The notes beneath the pieces were generated by a model. It was not told where the DNA came from. It saw only the letters and a list, made by a program, of their open reading frames with translations, and did not search any database. A DNA stretch of 64,000 nucleotides from Piezodorus guildinii (lineage: Eukaryota > Arthropoda > Insecta > Hemiptera > Pentatomidae), in NCBI GenBank assembly GCA_023052935.1, contig CM041294.1, positions 25,500,641 to 25,564,640 on the forward strand, written 5' to 3'. Shown here in pieces: positions 35,723 through 47,605 of the stretch. Positions within the stretch are counted from its first letter, which is position 1, and each line of letters opens with the position of its first letter. Position numbers and translations under genes: made by a program.

Positions 35723-36073
35723 TGGTGGTCGTGAATAAGTGGATAAGTCCAAATCTTTCATTTTACAGGTGAGCGACTTAAACTTTACGTAATATCCAAA
35801 AAAGAGTTAAGGCAAACAGCTTTCTTTCCACTTGAAATTTCTTCCACCAAGAAATTTTGCTTAACCAATTTAACGCGACGTGGATGACGGTCTGACGGAG
35901 CGATACATGGAGTTAACTCATTTTTAATATAACTCGAGTTATCCAGTTTTTCATGTAGATAAGTAAAAGAAAAATATTCTGAAATTTATAATTCATTTGA
36001 GGAGTTCAGAATAAAACATGCTGTGTTTGATATATTACTCCGTAATGACAGTATTTTGAATTGCAACAAGGTG

Positions 36074-36108
<35 letters not shown>

Positions 36109-36754
36109 AACATTCTTAATTCATCCATTCTCTAAAATCCTTTGAAAGGGGTGTTTGAAATCGATAAGTATTCGAGAATGGGAAGGAACAATGAATGATG
36201 ATAGATAAAAGATATGCCGATGAATTTGGCTCAGTTCGAAGAGAGCGCGGGGTCTGCTATTTCTGTCCGCAAATGGTTTGTTTCTAAAATCATTCTCTGT
36301 TTAGACTCATTTTAAAAATACATTTTGATTCTTCTCAAACCTTATTATATTTTTTACAAAACCGCCGAGGCCATCGTACGTAATTACTATGAATATGACC
36401 TCACTTCTTTTTCGGTGCTCTCTAGATGCGATCATAAAATGTCCATTAAAAATTGTTACTTTAGTATTTAATGATCTCTGCTAAATGTAAATAATTTTTA
36501 TTATCAAGTGATGACGAACATGCTGTATTTCTATTGACTAAGGTTTATCGCTTGGAAGTTCAGTTCAAGTTTTAAGTTAACTCATTGAACGTAAACTAAT
36601 TATAGAAAATTGCGTAATTATATATTTATAATAATTTTTTCTTCATAATTATGATTGAAATTTATTTTTAGGAGTGCGTAAACAGATAATTTTTCACTTA
36701 ATGATTCTAATTTTTATTAATTAACCTTAAACCTTTGACAATATTCAATTATTT
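35723..36754. other. AT-rich non-coding stretch
   Basis: An A-run lies at 36077-36106. No gene is recognised. Confidence 0.4.
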
Positions 36755-36968
36755 TCACTTAAGATATGAAATTTCAGCTGTGTACTACTTTTCGTTTTTG
36801 CGCTAGAGTTACCACACACGGACCCACAGACACACAGACCATTTTGCGAGACTTTGATATTTGGGCTCAGGGGACCCTAAAACGTGTATTTCCAGGAAGT
36901 CGAAAATTTTCACGATCGCAATACTTTCCCTTACTATATATTTCATGTATAGGTAAGTGAAAGTAATA
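36755..36968 (+). repeat. R1 3'-end fragment
   Basis: GATATGAAATTTCAGC through GGGGACCCTAAAACG and CACGATCGCAATACTTTC to TAGGTAAGTGAAAGTAA. The apparent short frame here is the repeat itself, not a gene. Confidence 0.85.
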
Positions 36969-38104
36969 AATTATGTTGTTGAGTCGATTTAATTGGTAGA
37001 CATATGGTTATCCACCACTCTATTTGTGTCTTGACTATATTCTAGATCAATTTTCCAAATTTCTTTTTAAACATAACTCACTGTTTAATTTTAATTTTTT
37101 TTAAATGAAGGGCAGTCCCAAATGTTTTATTTTCCAAAAATGTTACATTTTTGAAACTTTTTACTTGTTAGTTGCTTTTAAAAATGCAAGTAAATCCATG
37201 AAATTAACGAATTTACATAAGTGAAAATATGTTTGACGGACATACCTCTTAATCTAAACTATTATAAATTATGACCAAATGTACAAATTTCTTTATTTGA
37301 TGTAATGGAATTGTTGATTTTATAATTGTAAATAATGTAAATGCATTTAGTGTTGGTGAGAGAGGTCCCGAGCTATTATTTTTAACTAGGGCTTCTGTCC
37401 AACTTATGCTCCTCATTTCTGTGTTTATAAATCTCTGACCTGCACTGGCTGGCTATTCTTGAGTGTAATGTCCGCTCGGCTTCCTTCTGTCGTTTCCCCT
37501 TATATTTATAAAAAAAAAATAAAATAGTAAAGAATATATTGTTTGAATAAAATAATAAGATAACATAATGAATAGTATCTGATTATCCAGGTTTATTTGA
37601 TGAAATACTAATTTATAAAAAATATTTTTAGGCACAAATCGTTCTTATAAGTTTCTTAAAAAGGTAATAATCGTGAGGGCTTATATACGAAAAAAAAAAA
37701 AAAAAAATTCTCGATAATCGAAAAAATAATTAAGTTGTAAATGTGAATATTTCTTTGTATTGTTTCAGTAATGCTTAAATTGGCTTATGCTTAAATTTTT
37801 TTTATATTTATGTTGGACTAATTATAAATTCAAACCTTTAACGCTGCTTCTTATTTTACAAAAAGCGTTAAATAATTTTAATGTGATTTTACTGATATCC
37901 ATTTTTGTTCAATATTTATTTGATCCTGTTTCTGTCCAGAATAGCTAAAATTTAAGAAATATAACTCTATGTTTATGATTCATTAATGGTTACTTCACTG
38001 TATGCATAGTGAACAATTTTTAGTATGGTCATTGGTAATGACTAGTTTAGAAACATAAGGACCTTTAAAAAAAATATATAAAATAAAATAATTAAATAAT
38101 ATAT
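36969..38104. other. AT-rich non-coding stretch
   Basis: Nothing recognised. Confidence 0.4.
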
Positions 38105-38332
38105 ATTAGTATAAAGTAGCCCTTCCGGTCAGCTGATTTTAGTGAAAAATGTGCCGTAACATATCAGGCCTATAATTATAAAATTTCAGTTTCTGACTTT
38201 TCGTTTTCCTACTGGACTTAACCACACAGACATTTTTGCGGGACTTAGTCTTTTGGAACTTAGCCATTTCCGTTGTAAACTAGAATTAGAAATTTTTCAC
38301 GATATATTTCATATATAGGTAAGTGAAAGTAT
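38105..38332 (+). repeat. R1 3'-end fragment
   Basis: TAAAGTAGCCCTTCCGG to ATATATAGGTAAGTGAAAGT. Diverged. Confidence 0.75.
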
Positions 38333-38761
38333 ATAAAAAACAATCAAACATAAAAAGTATTAGAAATTACGATGTGATAACGTAGAAAAGGTCTTAAATG
38401 ATACTTTTAATCTTATATAATTTATTAAACAAATAAATGTTAGCTTGAAAATTAATAAATGATTTATGAAGCGCTCTACAATTATTTTGGACTATCTTTC
38501 CGGGAATAAATAATTTACCTTGTTTTAATAAATATAATTTAACTACTATTAAATTGGAGGTAAATTGAAAGTATATATTGTGACGATTTATAGCTAGCGA
38601 CCCTTGAGCGTGTTATGACACAGAATCAGGTTTTGTGAACCTGTTGACTTTCTTAATCTTGAACACTATTAAATCTCGCTTGTATGAACTAGAATCTGGC
38701 GTATCTCTTTCTCCTTTTTATATCTGATAATGTAATGCCAATAATAGCAACAACGTAACAA

Positions 38762-38782
38762 TCTCTCTCTCTCTTTCTTTCT

Positions 38783-38823
<41 letters not shown>

Positions 38824-38829
38824 CACACG

Positions 38830-38894
<65 letters not shown>
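38762..38894. repeat. Compound (TC)n-(TA)n-(TC)n microsatellite
   Basis: A TC run, then about 16 TA units at 38785-38818, a CACACG spacer, and about 30 TC units. Confidence 0.95.
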
Positions 38895-38895
<1 letters not shown>

Positions 38896-39009
38896 ACGTG
38901 TGCGCCTTGAAGCATTATGCTCTCTGTAAACCAGTTGCCATTTCCTATCCCTTTCCTGATATTCCTTCTACTTAATTATTCCTGTTCATTATCCTTTATT
39001 ATTAGCATC

Positions 39010-39280
39010 ATTCCTTTTTTTTTTTTTTTTTTTTTTTTTCTTTTCTTTTTTTTTTTTTTTTTCTTCCTTCAGCATATTGCCTATATTTTATTTCATATTT
39101 TTCTAAAATTTGGAAAAGATAATATGTAAAAATTTTTCTGTTAATTATAAACATAACATTGTAAAAATTAGTAGATAAGTAATTCAATTATATTTTAAAT
39201 AGCACATATGTATGTAAAAAGTTTATAATTTTGTCTGTAAGAAAGGGCCCCTGGCCCTAAGACAATAAAAATCAATCAAT

Positions 39281-39290
<10 letters not shown>
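39010..39290 (+). repeat. T-run followed by possible LINE 3' end
   Basis: T-runs at 39016-39062 precede AAGGGCCCCTGGCCCTAAGAC, AATAAAAATC and a (AATC)n run at 39270-39284. A short GC motif before a simple 4-base tail is typical of some LINE 3' ends; no coding part is present. Confidence 0.35.
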
Positions 39291-39347
<57 letters not shown>

Positions 39348-39355
39348 TCTCTCTC
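39283..39355. repeat. (TC)n microsatellite
   Basis: About 35 TC units with few interruptions, continuing from the AATC tail. Confidence 0.95.
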
Positions 39356-40940
39356 TACTTTGAAAAAATAAATTCTTCAACATTCATTCAAATTTCTAGA
39401 CAGAGTTTGTATACGTTAAGTGTCTAGAAGTTAGTAAAATTTAATTCAAAACTTTAACATTTCAAAAGAGAAGAAAGGTAAATAACAAAATTTATGCTTT
39501 GATTGTCGTACTTGTTCTTTTTCTCTTTCCTCAGATAATTGTTAATCTCTTAGAAAACAGTATACATTTATTTTCTTCTTATCCTATTTTATTTACCTAT
39601 AAATTGTTTAAATAAATCAAAATATTAGATTTTACAAAATGTATTATTCCGTTCTAACAAACTGGGGTATCCGAATTTTCACCTAATTCAGCAGTACAGT
39701 ACTTAAAGAGAGAATATTGCTGTGATTATAGGTTTTTTGGACTGCTTTTAGGATGTTTTTAAAGTGAAAATCTGAACTCTTTTTATTTTATTTTAACTGT
39801 ATGTAGTTAGGTAATATAATATTTTACTTGATGACCGTGCTCTAAGCGTGGTTTACTGTACATGACTAATAATCCACCGAAACGTTATGCTTTATTTTTA
39901 TGCATATTCATTCATTTTCTCTTATTATCGCTGAGGATAAGAGAATTTGTGGAGCATGAACGGGGTTGACGGCTTCTTAACGGTGGCGGACAGCAAACGC
40001 TCTGGTTAGCATTGCTCCTGCCTTTTTCCTTGGAATAAAATAAATTATAATAAATCCCTTAATATTACATGTTCGATTTAATTGTTTTTCATATGAGATA
40101 TAATGAACTTGTCAACTATATATTTCAATAACAATATTTCGCGCTAAACTAGGTTCATCAAAAGTACAAATAAAACCTGAGTCAGAGCCATCTTAAGGGA
40201 TTAAGAAAGTCAATTTATTGTTTGTTTGATTTCGATTTTGCTTAAAGGCCTAAAACCCTGAAGTCATCAACGTCTAAAATATTACATTAATAATGTAATT
40301 TTTTGGCGGGACGTGTTCTATAATAATAAGTATAAGAAATTATCTTAATTATGACCATTATAAGTCTATTTATAAGCTAGAACTGGATAAAATCCATTTT
40401 GCGAACTCTGTGGCACCTATACAAAATGTTTAAAAATTGTATTTCGAAAAATTGTACACTTCAGAAATTAAGGAGTTCTGTTGTTATACTAATATAATAA
40501 TTAATGTAATAATAATAATAATTAATGTAATATCCAAGTTATTGTTAGAGAACATTGTTTTATGATTAAAATTCTGTTTGCGATCCTCATGCCATCAAAA
40601 AAATGTTTAATATTGATAATTGTTATAATCTTAAGATATATGTGGATTACTTTATTTAAAAAATATTTGATTATTATTCGAAATTTTATTCTCTTTTACA
40701 CTTAAAAACCCTGAAATATTAGAAAGAAGAAAATGATAGGTTTTGCGACATTAGGTTACGTTCAAGTATTTTTGCATAAATTTCATCTATTAGCATTTTT
40801 ATTATGTTATATCAGTCATATATCAACTTTAGACTTTTATATGGCCTACCCACTCTATATGTGGGTAATCCTAGTTGGATAAAATCTGCAGTTAAGCTTG
40901 ATCTCGGCCTGATTACCTCACTATTACTATGAAATCTTCT
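39356..40940. other. AT-rich non-coding stretch
   Basis: Nothing recognised. Confidence 0.4.
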
Positions 40941-41132
40941 AGAGTTTTGTGGTATTTTTTTTTTTTAATATTTTTTAATTTATTATGTGAGTAAATATAA
41001 ACGAAATCTGACTCTGATCCATTGCCACAAAAAATGGAACAGTACTGGAAAAACACAGAATGAAATATTTACGGAAATAATAATTTTTTTTTTTTTTTTA
41101 TTTATTTAGAGAAATTTAAAGTTTTGTGGTGG

Positions 41133-41164
<32 letters not shown>

Positions 41165-41335
41165 CCATGATTATGCGAGTAAATATAAACAAAACATGTC
41201 TCTTGAATCCATTGCCACAAAAAAAAAAAAAAAAAAAAAAAAAATGGAACAGTTCTGGAAAAACACAGAATGAAATACCTCCGGAAATAATTAATTTTTA
41301 TTTTATTTATTTATATAAAGAAATTTACAACTGTG
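40941..41335. repeat. Tandem duplication, period about 188 bp, with homopolymer growth
   Basis: Both units share GTTTTGTGGT, GAGTAAATATAAAC, ATCCATTGCCACAAAAAA and GGAAAAACACAGAATGAAAT. Homopolymer tracts have expanded independently: A-run 41219-41244 in the second unit only, and T-runs 41083-41099 and 41139-41164. Confidence 0.8.
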
Positions 41336-41353
41336 TAACGATAATCGAGGGAT

Positions 41354-41506
41354 TATAAGGGGCTCGGACAATCGAACTTTTTTTTTTCCTCATCACATAA
41401 ATCGTTTCTCACAATACATACTAATCATTTGATCATTCGATTATTTAAATCATCGAAGTCCGATCATCCGATTATGACGATCATTCGATTATGCCCACCC
41501 CTAGTA
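41354..41506. mobile_element. Possible short hAT-like MITE
   Basis: The left end AGGGGCTCGGACAATCGAAC and right end CGATTATGCCCACCCCTAG look like imperfect inverted repeats. The interior has repeated ATCATTCGATTA words. Low certainty. Confidence 0.35.
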
Positions 41507-41697
41507 GATCGAATTGATAAAGATTTAATCACATGATTCTCCTGTGAAGAAACTACCCATTGGTTGCACTCCTATGTCTAATTTATAGTAAGAGGTTTCT
41601 GGGCCATCTTCTTTAATTAATTTAATACTGAGTAAGCAGTTTAATATAAGTTATTTTTGCCTAGTTTGGAGAAACGGGTGATTCAGCAATACCCTCA

Positions 41698-41941
41698 TGA
41701 ATCAACTACATGAGGCGAATATAAGAGAAGAGGACATTAAAATGGCAAAGCAAAGGCTTTGATGTGGGACTATAAGGCCGGCTGAGGAGATTGTTATTTT
41801 GGCCAGAAACAATAGTAGACGGGCCATTCATCAATGTGAGCGATGGTCGAGAGATCATCAATCAGCTCTCGGCTCGCTCCGAGGCACATCATCGGTGCCC
41901 TCTTGCCCCCACCCCACTCCCCACGTAGTAGGTAAATAAGC
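41698..41941 (+). pseudogene. Broken frame of unknown identity
   Basis: From ATG at 41698 a frame reads MNQLHEANIREEDIKMAKQRL, hits TGA, then continues open (CGTIRPAEEIVILARNNSRR, onward) to TAA at about 41936. It is GC-richer than its surroundings and has charged, protein-like content. I do not recognise the family. It could be a decayed transposon-encoded or retrocopied gene, or chance. Confidence 0.3.
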
Positions 41942-42293
41942 AACCGCCGGGTGATAATCAAATTTTAAAATACCAATAATGATCGAAATGATTATGAAAT
42001 AGTATGATTGATATAATGGTAGATAGAACCGTTCTTACATACACGTAGCATCATTTCAATGGCAAAGACCCCCTACATCCAAAATATTAGATGTATATTT
42101 AGATTTTTTCCAAGCTACATCGTCATGTGCATTCCTCTACCGAAACTCTAAATTCTAGAAATTACCTAGTTAGGAAAATAGAAATATAGAAAAACGAACT
42201 AGGCTCTACGAGTTTACTTCAATCTGCGAAATATTGAATAATTAAAATTTTATATTAAACCTGGCAAATGATCCTAGAAAATTATAAAGTTAG

Positions 42294-42473
42294 GAAAAAT
42301 CCTTCGTTATGATGTCCTTCAGAGAAAACGTAAAATGGTCCACAGCCTGTGCTGTGTCATGTACTCGTTAATGATCCACATTCTAAAAAAATCTGGATAG
42401 GCAAAATTTGACTTCCACTTTTATATCGTTTCATAGCCACAGTACCATAAAATGACGTTAAGTAAATAAATAA
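42294..42473 (+). mobile_element. SINE1 copy, 5'-truncated and old
   Basis: GTGTCATGTACTCGTTAATG, TGGATAGGCAAAATTTG and ATGACGTTAAGTAAATAAAT follow the SINE1 body and tail order. Confidence 0.75.
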
Positions 42474-42477
42474 CACC

Positions 42478-42478
<1 letters not shown>

Positions 42479-42508
<30 letters not shown>

Positions 42509-43410
42509 TTATTGGTATTTACAACTGTATAATGAAATACATTTAGTAAATGTGAAACAAGATTATACTGTCATGATTCATGTTTAGAGATACTACCCAT
42601 TGACAGATCTCCCAAAACCATGCTAAATCAGAAGGTCTCGGGAAAATCTTATTTTTTCAGACGGCTCGGAGGATTATCAGGGATTGTAGAGGTAGCAAGG
42701 TTTGAATCTAGTGGATTAGAGTGGGAGTGGAGTTGGTCATGAAAGGAGTCGTTACCTGGTTCGGGCCAAGTCAGCAATACAGGGGACATTTAGGTATTTA
42801 TGGATGAGTTGATTCTTGACAAAATAAGGAGCGTTGAAGATTTTTCTAAGGAGTTTTGATTGTGAGAATTGGAGACGAAAAGAATTTGATTGTTTAATCG
42901 AGCCCCAAAGCTCTTTAAGTCTTATGATAGTCATGTAGATGAATCTTTTGTAGTTAAGCGGATATTTTGAGCGTTTGTCCAGTGAGTGTTGACCTAGTCG
43001 AAAACGTCGGGCAGTTTCTTGTCGTTTCAGTCTTGTATGAGGATTCCAAGTAAGATGTTTGTCCAGATGGAGTCCTAGATTTCGGATCAGTTCGACTGTG
43101 TCAAGCGGAGTGTTATTGAAGGATACTGTAGGGCAGGATGTCCTCGGTTTACGGCGCAGGGTGAAGGTTATTTGGTGAATCAATTTCTCTGATGTGGGAT
43201 TAAAGGGTTTTAAGAGGCAATAGTGGGATCAATATGGACTGATAATACACAGGTGTCATCAGCCAAAACGTTATAAAATGGTCAATTTTAAGGGCGAGAT
43301 TGTGCAGGCACCTGTCATTATACACGAGCAATATCACTTGGATTTTTAAATTTTTCAGTGTTGTGTATTTCTGTGTGATTATTATTAAAAGCCAAAGATT
43401 AACCAATATT
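42479..43410 (-). mobile_element. Jockey-like LINE, 5'-truncated
   Basis: The T-run at 42479-42501 is its poly(A) tail on the minus strand. The 3' untranslated part follows, then the C-terminal third of a reverse transcriptase from about 42752. Beyond 43200 the frame is broken. Confidence 0.8.
42752..43183 (-). pseudogene. LINE ORF2 C-terminal fragment
   Basis: The frame shows ITFTLRRK, then LIRNLGLHLDKHLTWNPH (the thumb block found after the RT palm in Jockey-clade elements), KRFIYMTIIRLKELWGS, and a C-terminal LLRKIFNAPYFVKNQLIHKYL block. The YADD palm is missing. The upstream frame 43200-43406 holds recognisable but shifted pieces (HNLALKIDHFITFWLM region), so the copy is inactive. Confidence 0.8.
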
Positions 43411-43479
43411 TTACGTTAAGGTATATTCCTCAATGTGATCTCGCGGATCCCTTGCACATCTTTGTGGACCACTGCTCTA

Positions 43480-44000
43480 TCTTAATAGCAGAAAATTAGA
43501 ATTAGCAAAGAGCTACCCATTGATATCACTTAAATACCTATTTTTAGTGACTAGTTCCCGAGGCCCCCTTCTTTAGGGATCAGTATCAGTATCAGTATAC
43601 CTCTAAATCACCTTAGAGGATTATTCCAAATATGTTAACTAAGATAGGTTACAAGGTGTTTGTTGGGAGTTCGAAGAAAAAGGAGGTATATTTAAGTTCT
43701 TTTTGGATGATTTGATTTGTGACAAAATTAGGGGCATATGGAATTTTTATAAGATTTTGCTTTTTAAGAATTGAATGCAAGGGGGATTAGACGCTTAAAT
43801 AGAGTTCCATAGCTCAGTTCCATATTAACTGATAATCAAGTATAAAATTTCTGATAGTAGTGGCGTATACATGACTGATAGTTTTAAACGTTTGTCAGGT
43901 AAGTGTGGAAGTAATCGGTACCTACTAGCAGTTTCTTGTTTCAGTCTTGTGTGAAGATAATTTGGAGATGTTAAAACTAAGTCTCTTCAAATTATTTATA
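43480..44000 (-). pseudogene. Second, more decayed copy of the same LINE region
   Basis: Shared words with 42780-43050 include GATTTGTGACAAAATTAGG, the GTTTGTCAGGTAAGTGT stretch and TTTCTTGTTTCAGTCTTGTG in the same order. Numerous stops. Confidence 0.6.
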
Positions 44001-44799
44001 CTGATGGGCATTCAGAAATTATTTATTTCGGGTGGTGGTCAGGAAATAATAAAAATAAAAAGATAACTACTATATATAACCCGTTAATGGTCTTTAGTGC
44101 AGAATAAAGTTTGGTTCGCTCTGTTTTTAGGCTAATAGATGTGGAAGGAGGTGTTCGGCTATCTTCTTAAAAAAAATATTAAGTATTAATTAACTACCAT
44201 GAAGTCGCTTGATATTTTCTTATCAGTTCGAATATTAAAGATCTGTTTATTATTGATCGTTGTTATTTGATGCGGCTTCTTAGTTATTTTTGTGTATCTT
44301 CATATGATGATGAACAAAACGAACATACATACCCTAGGGGTTAATGAAGATTGCATTTACACCATAAATTATAATTTACTCGGCCTTTAAAAGATTTCTG
44401 ATTTTATTGAAATCGCATTACAGAACGCAAAAACATTGCAGTAAATAAAGCCAGGAACTAAAAAATAATAATAAAAGAAAGTTGTAATGAAGTAAAAAAA
44501 TTAAAGCAGACGGTGGTTCTTTATGATTGGAAGTAACCTTCCTTCCTCTGTATTTTAATAGGGCAATAAAAATTTACTGCAGAGCACTAAATGTAAATCT
44601 TACGTCTGGATTGTGGTGTAGCTAATGAATTTATGATTTTATTGGCTCTTGACGTTAGCCATCGCTTTTATGGCCAATAACTGTGACAAACTCTTGGTAA
44701 ATAACAGTTTCATTATACTCCTTAACGCAAAATAATAAGGCTGGAATTTCTTCGGCCGGTGTTTTTCTACTCATAATTGAAGAGATGCAAGATTTGAAT
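44001..44799. other. AT-rich non-coding stretch
   Basis: A faint PLE-end trace (TATTTCGGGTGGTGGTCAGG) is at about 44025-44044. No gene is seen. Confidence 0.4.
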
Positions 44800-45068
44800 G
44801 TGTACAGTTTAGTGGAAGGAATTAGTCCGGGTGGCGGTCATTAAATGAAACAACTAAATAGTTTCAACTATTTTATTGTTTGCCAACGTTTCGACCCCCT
44901 TTGTGGGTCATCATCAGGGCGCATGGTGGGAGAATGGAAACTGAAACGTTGGCAAACAATAAAATAGTTGAAACTATTTAGTTGTTTCATTTAATGACCG
45001 CCACCCGGACTAATTCCTTCCAGTAATTCTCAACGGTCAACTAATTACATCCACAGTGTATAGTTTAG
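44800..45068. mobile_element. Head-to-head inverted pair of short PLE-type units (family B)
   Basis: The insertion at 44813-45055 is bounded by GTGTACAGTTTAG (44800-44812) and GTGTATAGTTTAG (45056-45068), a 13-bp TSD with one mismatch. The left arm is minus (hammerhead-like core 44888-44917, intron already removed). The right arm is plus and starts in mid-core at GAAACG (44943), running to CATCCAC. The two arms pair as a large hairpin. Confidence 0.88.
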
Positions 45069-45110
45069 GTTTTAATGTTTGATTTAATACTCAAATTAAA
45101 AAAAAAAAAA

Positions 45111-45141
<31 letters not shown>

Positions 45142-45240
45142 ACAAAATTTCGTTCTCTAGCAATCTCGTTTGGAATCTGTCTCTTTTCGGATGTGAACGA
45201 TTTTATCTCGATTTTCTGAACCAAGAGCATCCTATCCCTC

Positions 45241-45298
<58 letters not shown>
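45111..45298. repeat. (TA)n at 45111-45141 and long A-run at 45244-45298
   Basis: The A-run is about 55 bases, the longest homopolymer of the window. Confidence 0.9.
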
Positions 45299-45301
<3 letters not shown>

Positions 45302-45434
45302 AACCAAAACCGAAATGCTCCTCTACTTTTGTAATTGAATAAATAAATTTTCGGAGCTGTGGGATCCATGTTAAAAACTGACTAGTATTGTTGTTATTAT
45401 GGTCGTGTGCGTGTCTGTTGGATTTCACTACTTC

Positions 45435-45826
45435 TAGAAATTAAAAGTTAAGGCAACACACGACTTTCACCAATCAAAATGAAACCTACATGATATTAAA
45501 GCCCATTAAATTTTACATCGATATAGCGAGTTTAATCAAAATCGTGTTAAGAGTCGTTTTTGATAACATCGTAAAAAAGTGAAAAATACGTGGTATTAAG
45601 TGGCTCTTCTGTCTTGCCAATTTTGATGAAAAAATTGCTGTAGCATCTTAAGCATATATGTTCCTTAAATATGACATTTCAATTTAATACAACTTAGCGG
45701 TTTCGAGCTAGACTTACTACAAACACACACGGACTTTTTTGCGGGACTTGTTCACTTGGACTCAGAAGACCCTAGAAAATGTGTATTTCCGGTGAAAATA
45801 TTTCATATATAATTAAGTGAAAGTAA
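45435..45826 (+). repeat. R1 repeat, internally deleted
   Basis: AACACACGACTTTCACC is joined directly to AATCAAAATGAAACC. It ends AATTAAGTGAAAGTAAAA. Confidence 0.8.
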
Positions 45827-46403
45827 AAATGTGAAGAATTTATAGAAAATATACTTAATTAAAATTTCGGAGGATAGAAACTCAATTTCAAACCTTTCTT
45901 ATTACACACCATATTTATTAATAGAATAAATAGCTTAAAATATAATTTTTTACTGTTTTTATCACATTTATTGCATTATAATTGGATCACGATGTTTTTA
46001 TGATTTATTTATTAAACTGTATTTACAATTTTTAAAAACAACAACAGATAATATTTATGTTAAAATGAGCTATTGGTGCTCGGTTTAGCCCTTCTGTGGA
46101 AGATGGTATTATGATTACACTCCCCCATTTTTCCCTCCGATTCGGCCCCCCACTTTTTAGCCGGAATTTATAACCGTACGATGCCGTAAGATATACGGGT
46201 ACCGCTAAAGCTTGGAGGGTTTTCACAAATTTTGTATGAATCCTGGATTCTCGCCATTTTCTAAAATTCCGAATCCTTATTAAACATTTTGATCATCTTC
46301 TTGTAGTTAATAAATTTCAGTTGTGTGCCTGTTCGCTTTAACTTGAATATCAAAGGTTTAATTTAAAATTAATTTTCTTTATTATTTATTGTCTGTCAAG
46401 TAT
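45827..46403. other. AT-rich non-coding stretch
   Basis: Nothing recognised. Confidence 0.4.
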
Positions 46404-46542
46404 ATTCTTTCACTTACCTATGTATGAAATATATAGTAAGGGAAAGTATTGCGATCGTGAAAACTTTCGAATTCTAGTTTTCAACGGAAATACACGTTTT
46501 AGGGTCTCCTGAGTCCAAATGTCCAAGTCCCAAAAAAAACGT

Positions 46543-46552
46543 CTGTGGGTGT

Positions 46553-46605
<53 letters not shown>
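46543..46605. repeat. (GT)n microsatellite inside R1
   Basis: About 28 units, derived from the short CACACA word common to R1 copies. Confidence 0.95.
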
Positions 46606-46606
<1 letters not shown>

Positions 46607-47301
46607 TAAGCACGCAAACAAAAAGTCGTACGATACTGAAATTTTATATTTAAGACAACTATACGCCCAAGATGTTACAGCAACTTTTTCACTAAAATCG
46701 GTTGACCGAAAGTGCTACTTTTTAACATGCATTTTGCACCTTTTTACGATTTTCTCAAAAATGGCTTTAACGATTTGGTCTATACTCGCTAAAATTTAAT
46801 GGGCTTTAATATTATGTAGGTTTAATTGTGATTAAAATAGTCTGATGCCAATTAAATGCCGATTTTATCCTCTAAAGTACCTTAAATTTTATTGATTCAG
46901 AAGAATTACCCATATCATCTTATTATGATTGATAATGTATTTTTTTTTAATTGAAATTTTTAGTCATTGTGGATGTAATTAGTTGACCGTTGAGAATTAC
47001 TGGAAGGAATTAGTCCGGGTGGCGGTCATTATCTTCCACACATCTTCCATCACTGTTTTTACTATTATATAGGTGATATTTCAAGAATTAAATTATAATT
47101 TTTTATCCTGTATCATTATTATAATCATAAGTAAAATTTCATTGATTCTTTGTATGGTAGTATTAAGAATTTTAGCCATTGTTGTCAGACCCTGTCCATA
47201 AATCAGTACGTATTTTCCATTCTACCTTTTCCTACGTATTTTCCATCCTACCTACCCCCCATCTACCAAACAGTACCTAGTTTCCATTCTCCCACCATGC
47301 G

Positions 47302-47573
47302 GTACGTATCTCCACTCTACTTCATATTTTTATATTTCATATTTCATGTAAATTATTGATACCTGTGTAGATTTTGTTTTGTGAACATTTTTATTTCTTC
47401 TGTATAACACTTTCATTATTGTAATATGGTCATTGTATTTTAATTAAGTTTTTTTTTTTTTTTACATATACAGTTCTTCTGTTATTTTTTCAATACCGAC
47501 GTTCTCTAGCTAAATAGGTTATATAATATTGTATGTAATGCCATTGAAATTATATTCTTTTGTATCTTTTTAG
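47302..47573 (+). other. Spliceosomal-type intron in the PLE-type element
   Basis: The donor is G/GTACGT and the acceptor is TTTTTAG/CCCTGATGA, with a pyrimidine-rich stretch before it. Four other family B copies carry CATGCG joined directly to CCCTGATGA, exactly the spliced product. A family A element has an intron at the same place with the same GTACGT start. Confidence 0.85.
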
Positions 47574-47575
47574 CC

Positions 47576-47605
47576 CTGATGATGACCCACAAAGGGGGTC
47601 GAAAC
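47576..47605 (+). ncRNA. Hammerhead-ribozyme-like core
   Basis: CTGATGA (47576-47582), a stem GACCC/GGGTC around a six-base loop, then GAAAC (47601-47605) match the conserved hammerhead core. Penelope-like elements are known to carry such ribozymes. I could not identify the cleavage triplet or stems I and III, so activity is unproven. Confidence 0.55.

Noticed and set aside
36766..36960. Short frame with KVFPGSRKFSRSQYFPLLYIS-like end, also at 46410
   Set aside because: It recurs because it is the R1 repeat. No protein family is recognised and frames differ between copies.
38917..39129. Frame with long phenylalanine run
   Set aside because: Created by a T-run. No conserved protein.
46410..46799. 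Frames full of HT or VC repeats
   Set aside because: Products of the (GT)n microsatellite inside R1.
47032..47301. Degenerate TTTCCATTCTACC-like short repeats read as a tandem array
   Set aside because: Only three or four imperfect repeats of about 33 bp. Noted as internal structure of the PLE but too weak for a separate feature.
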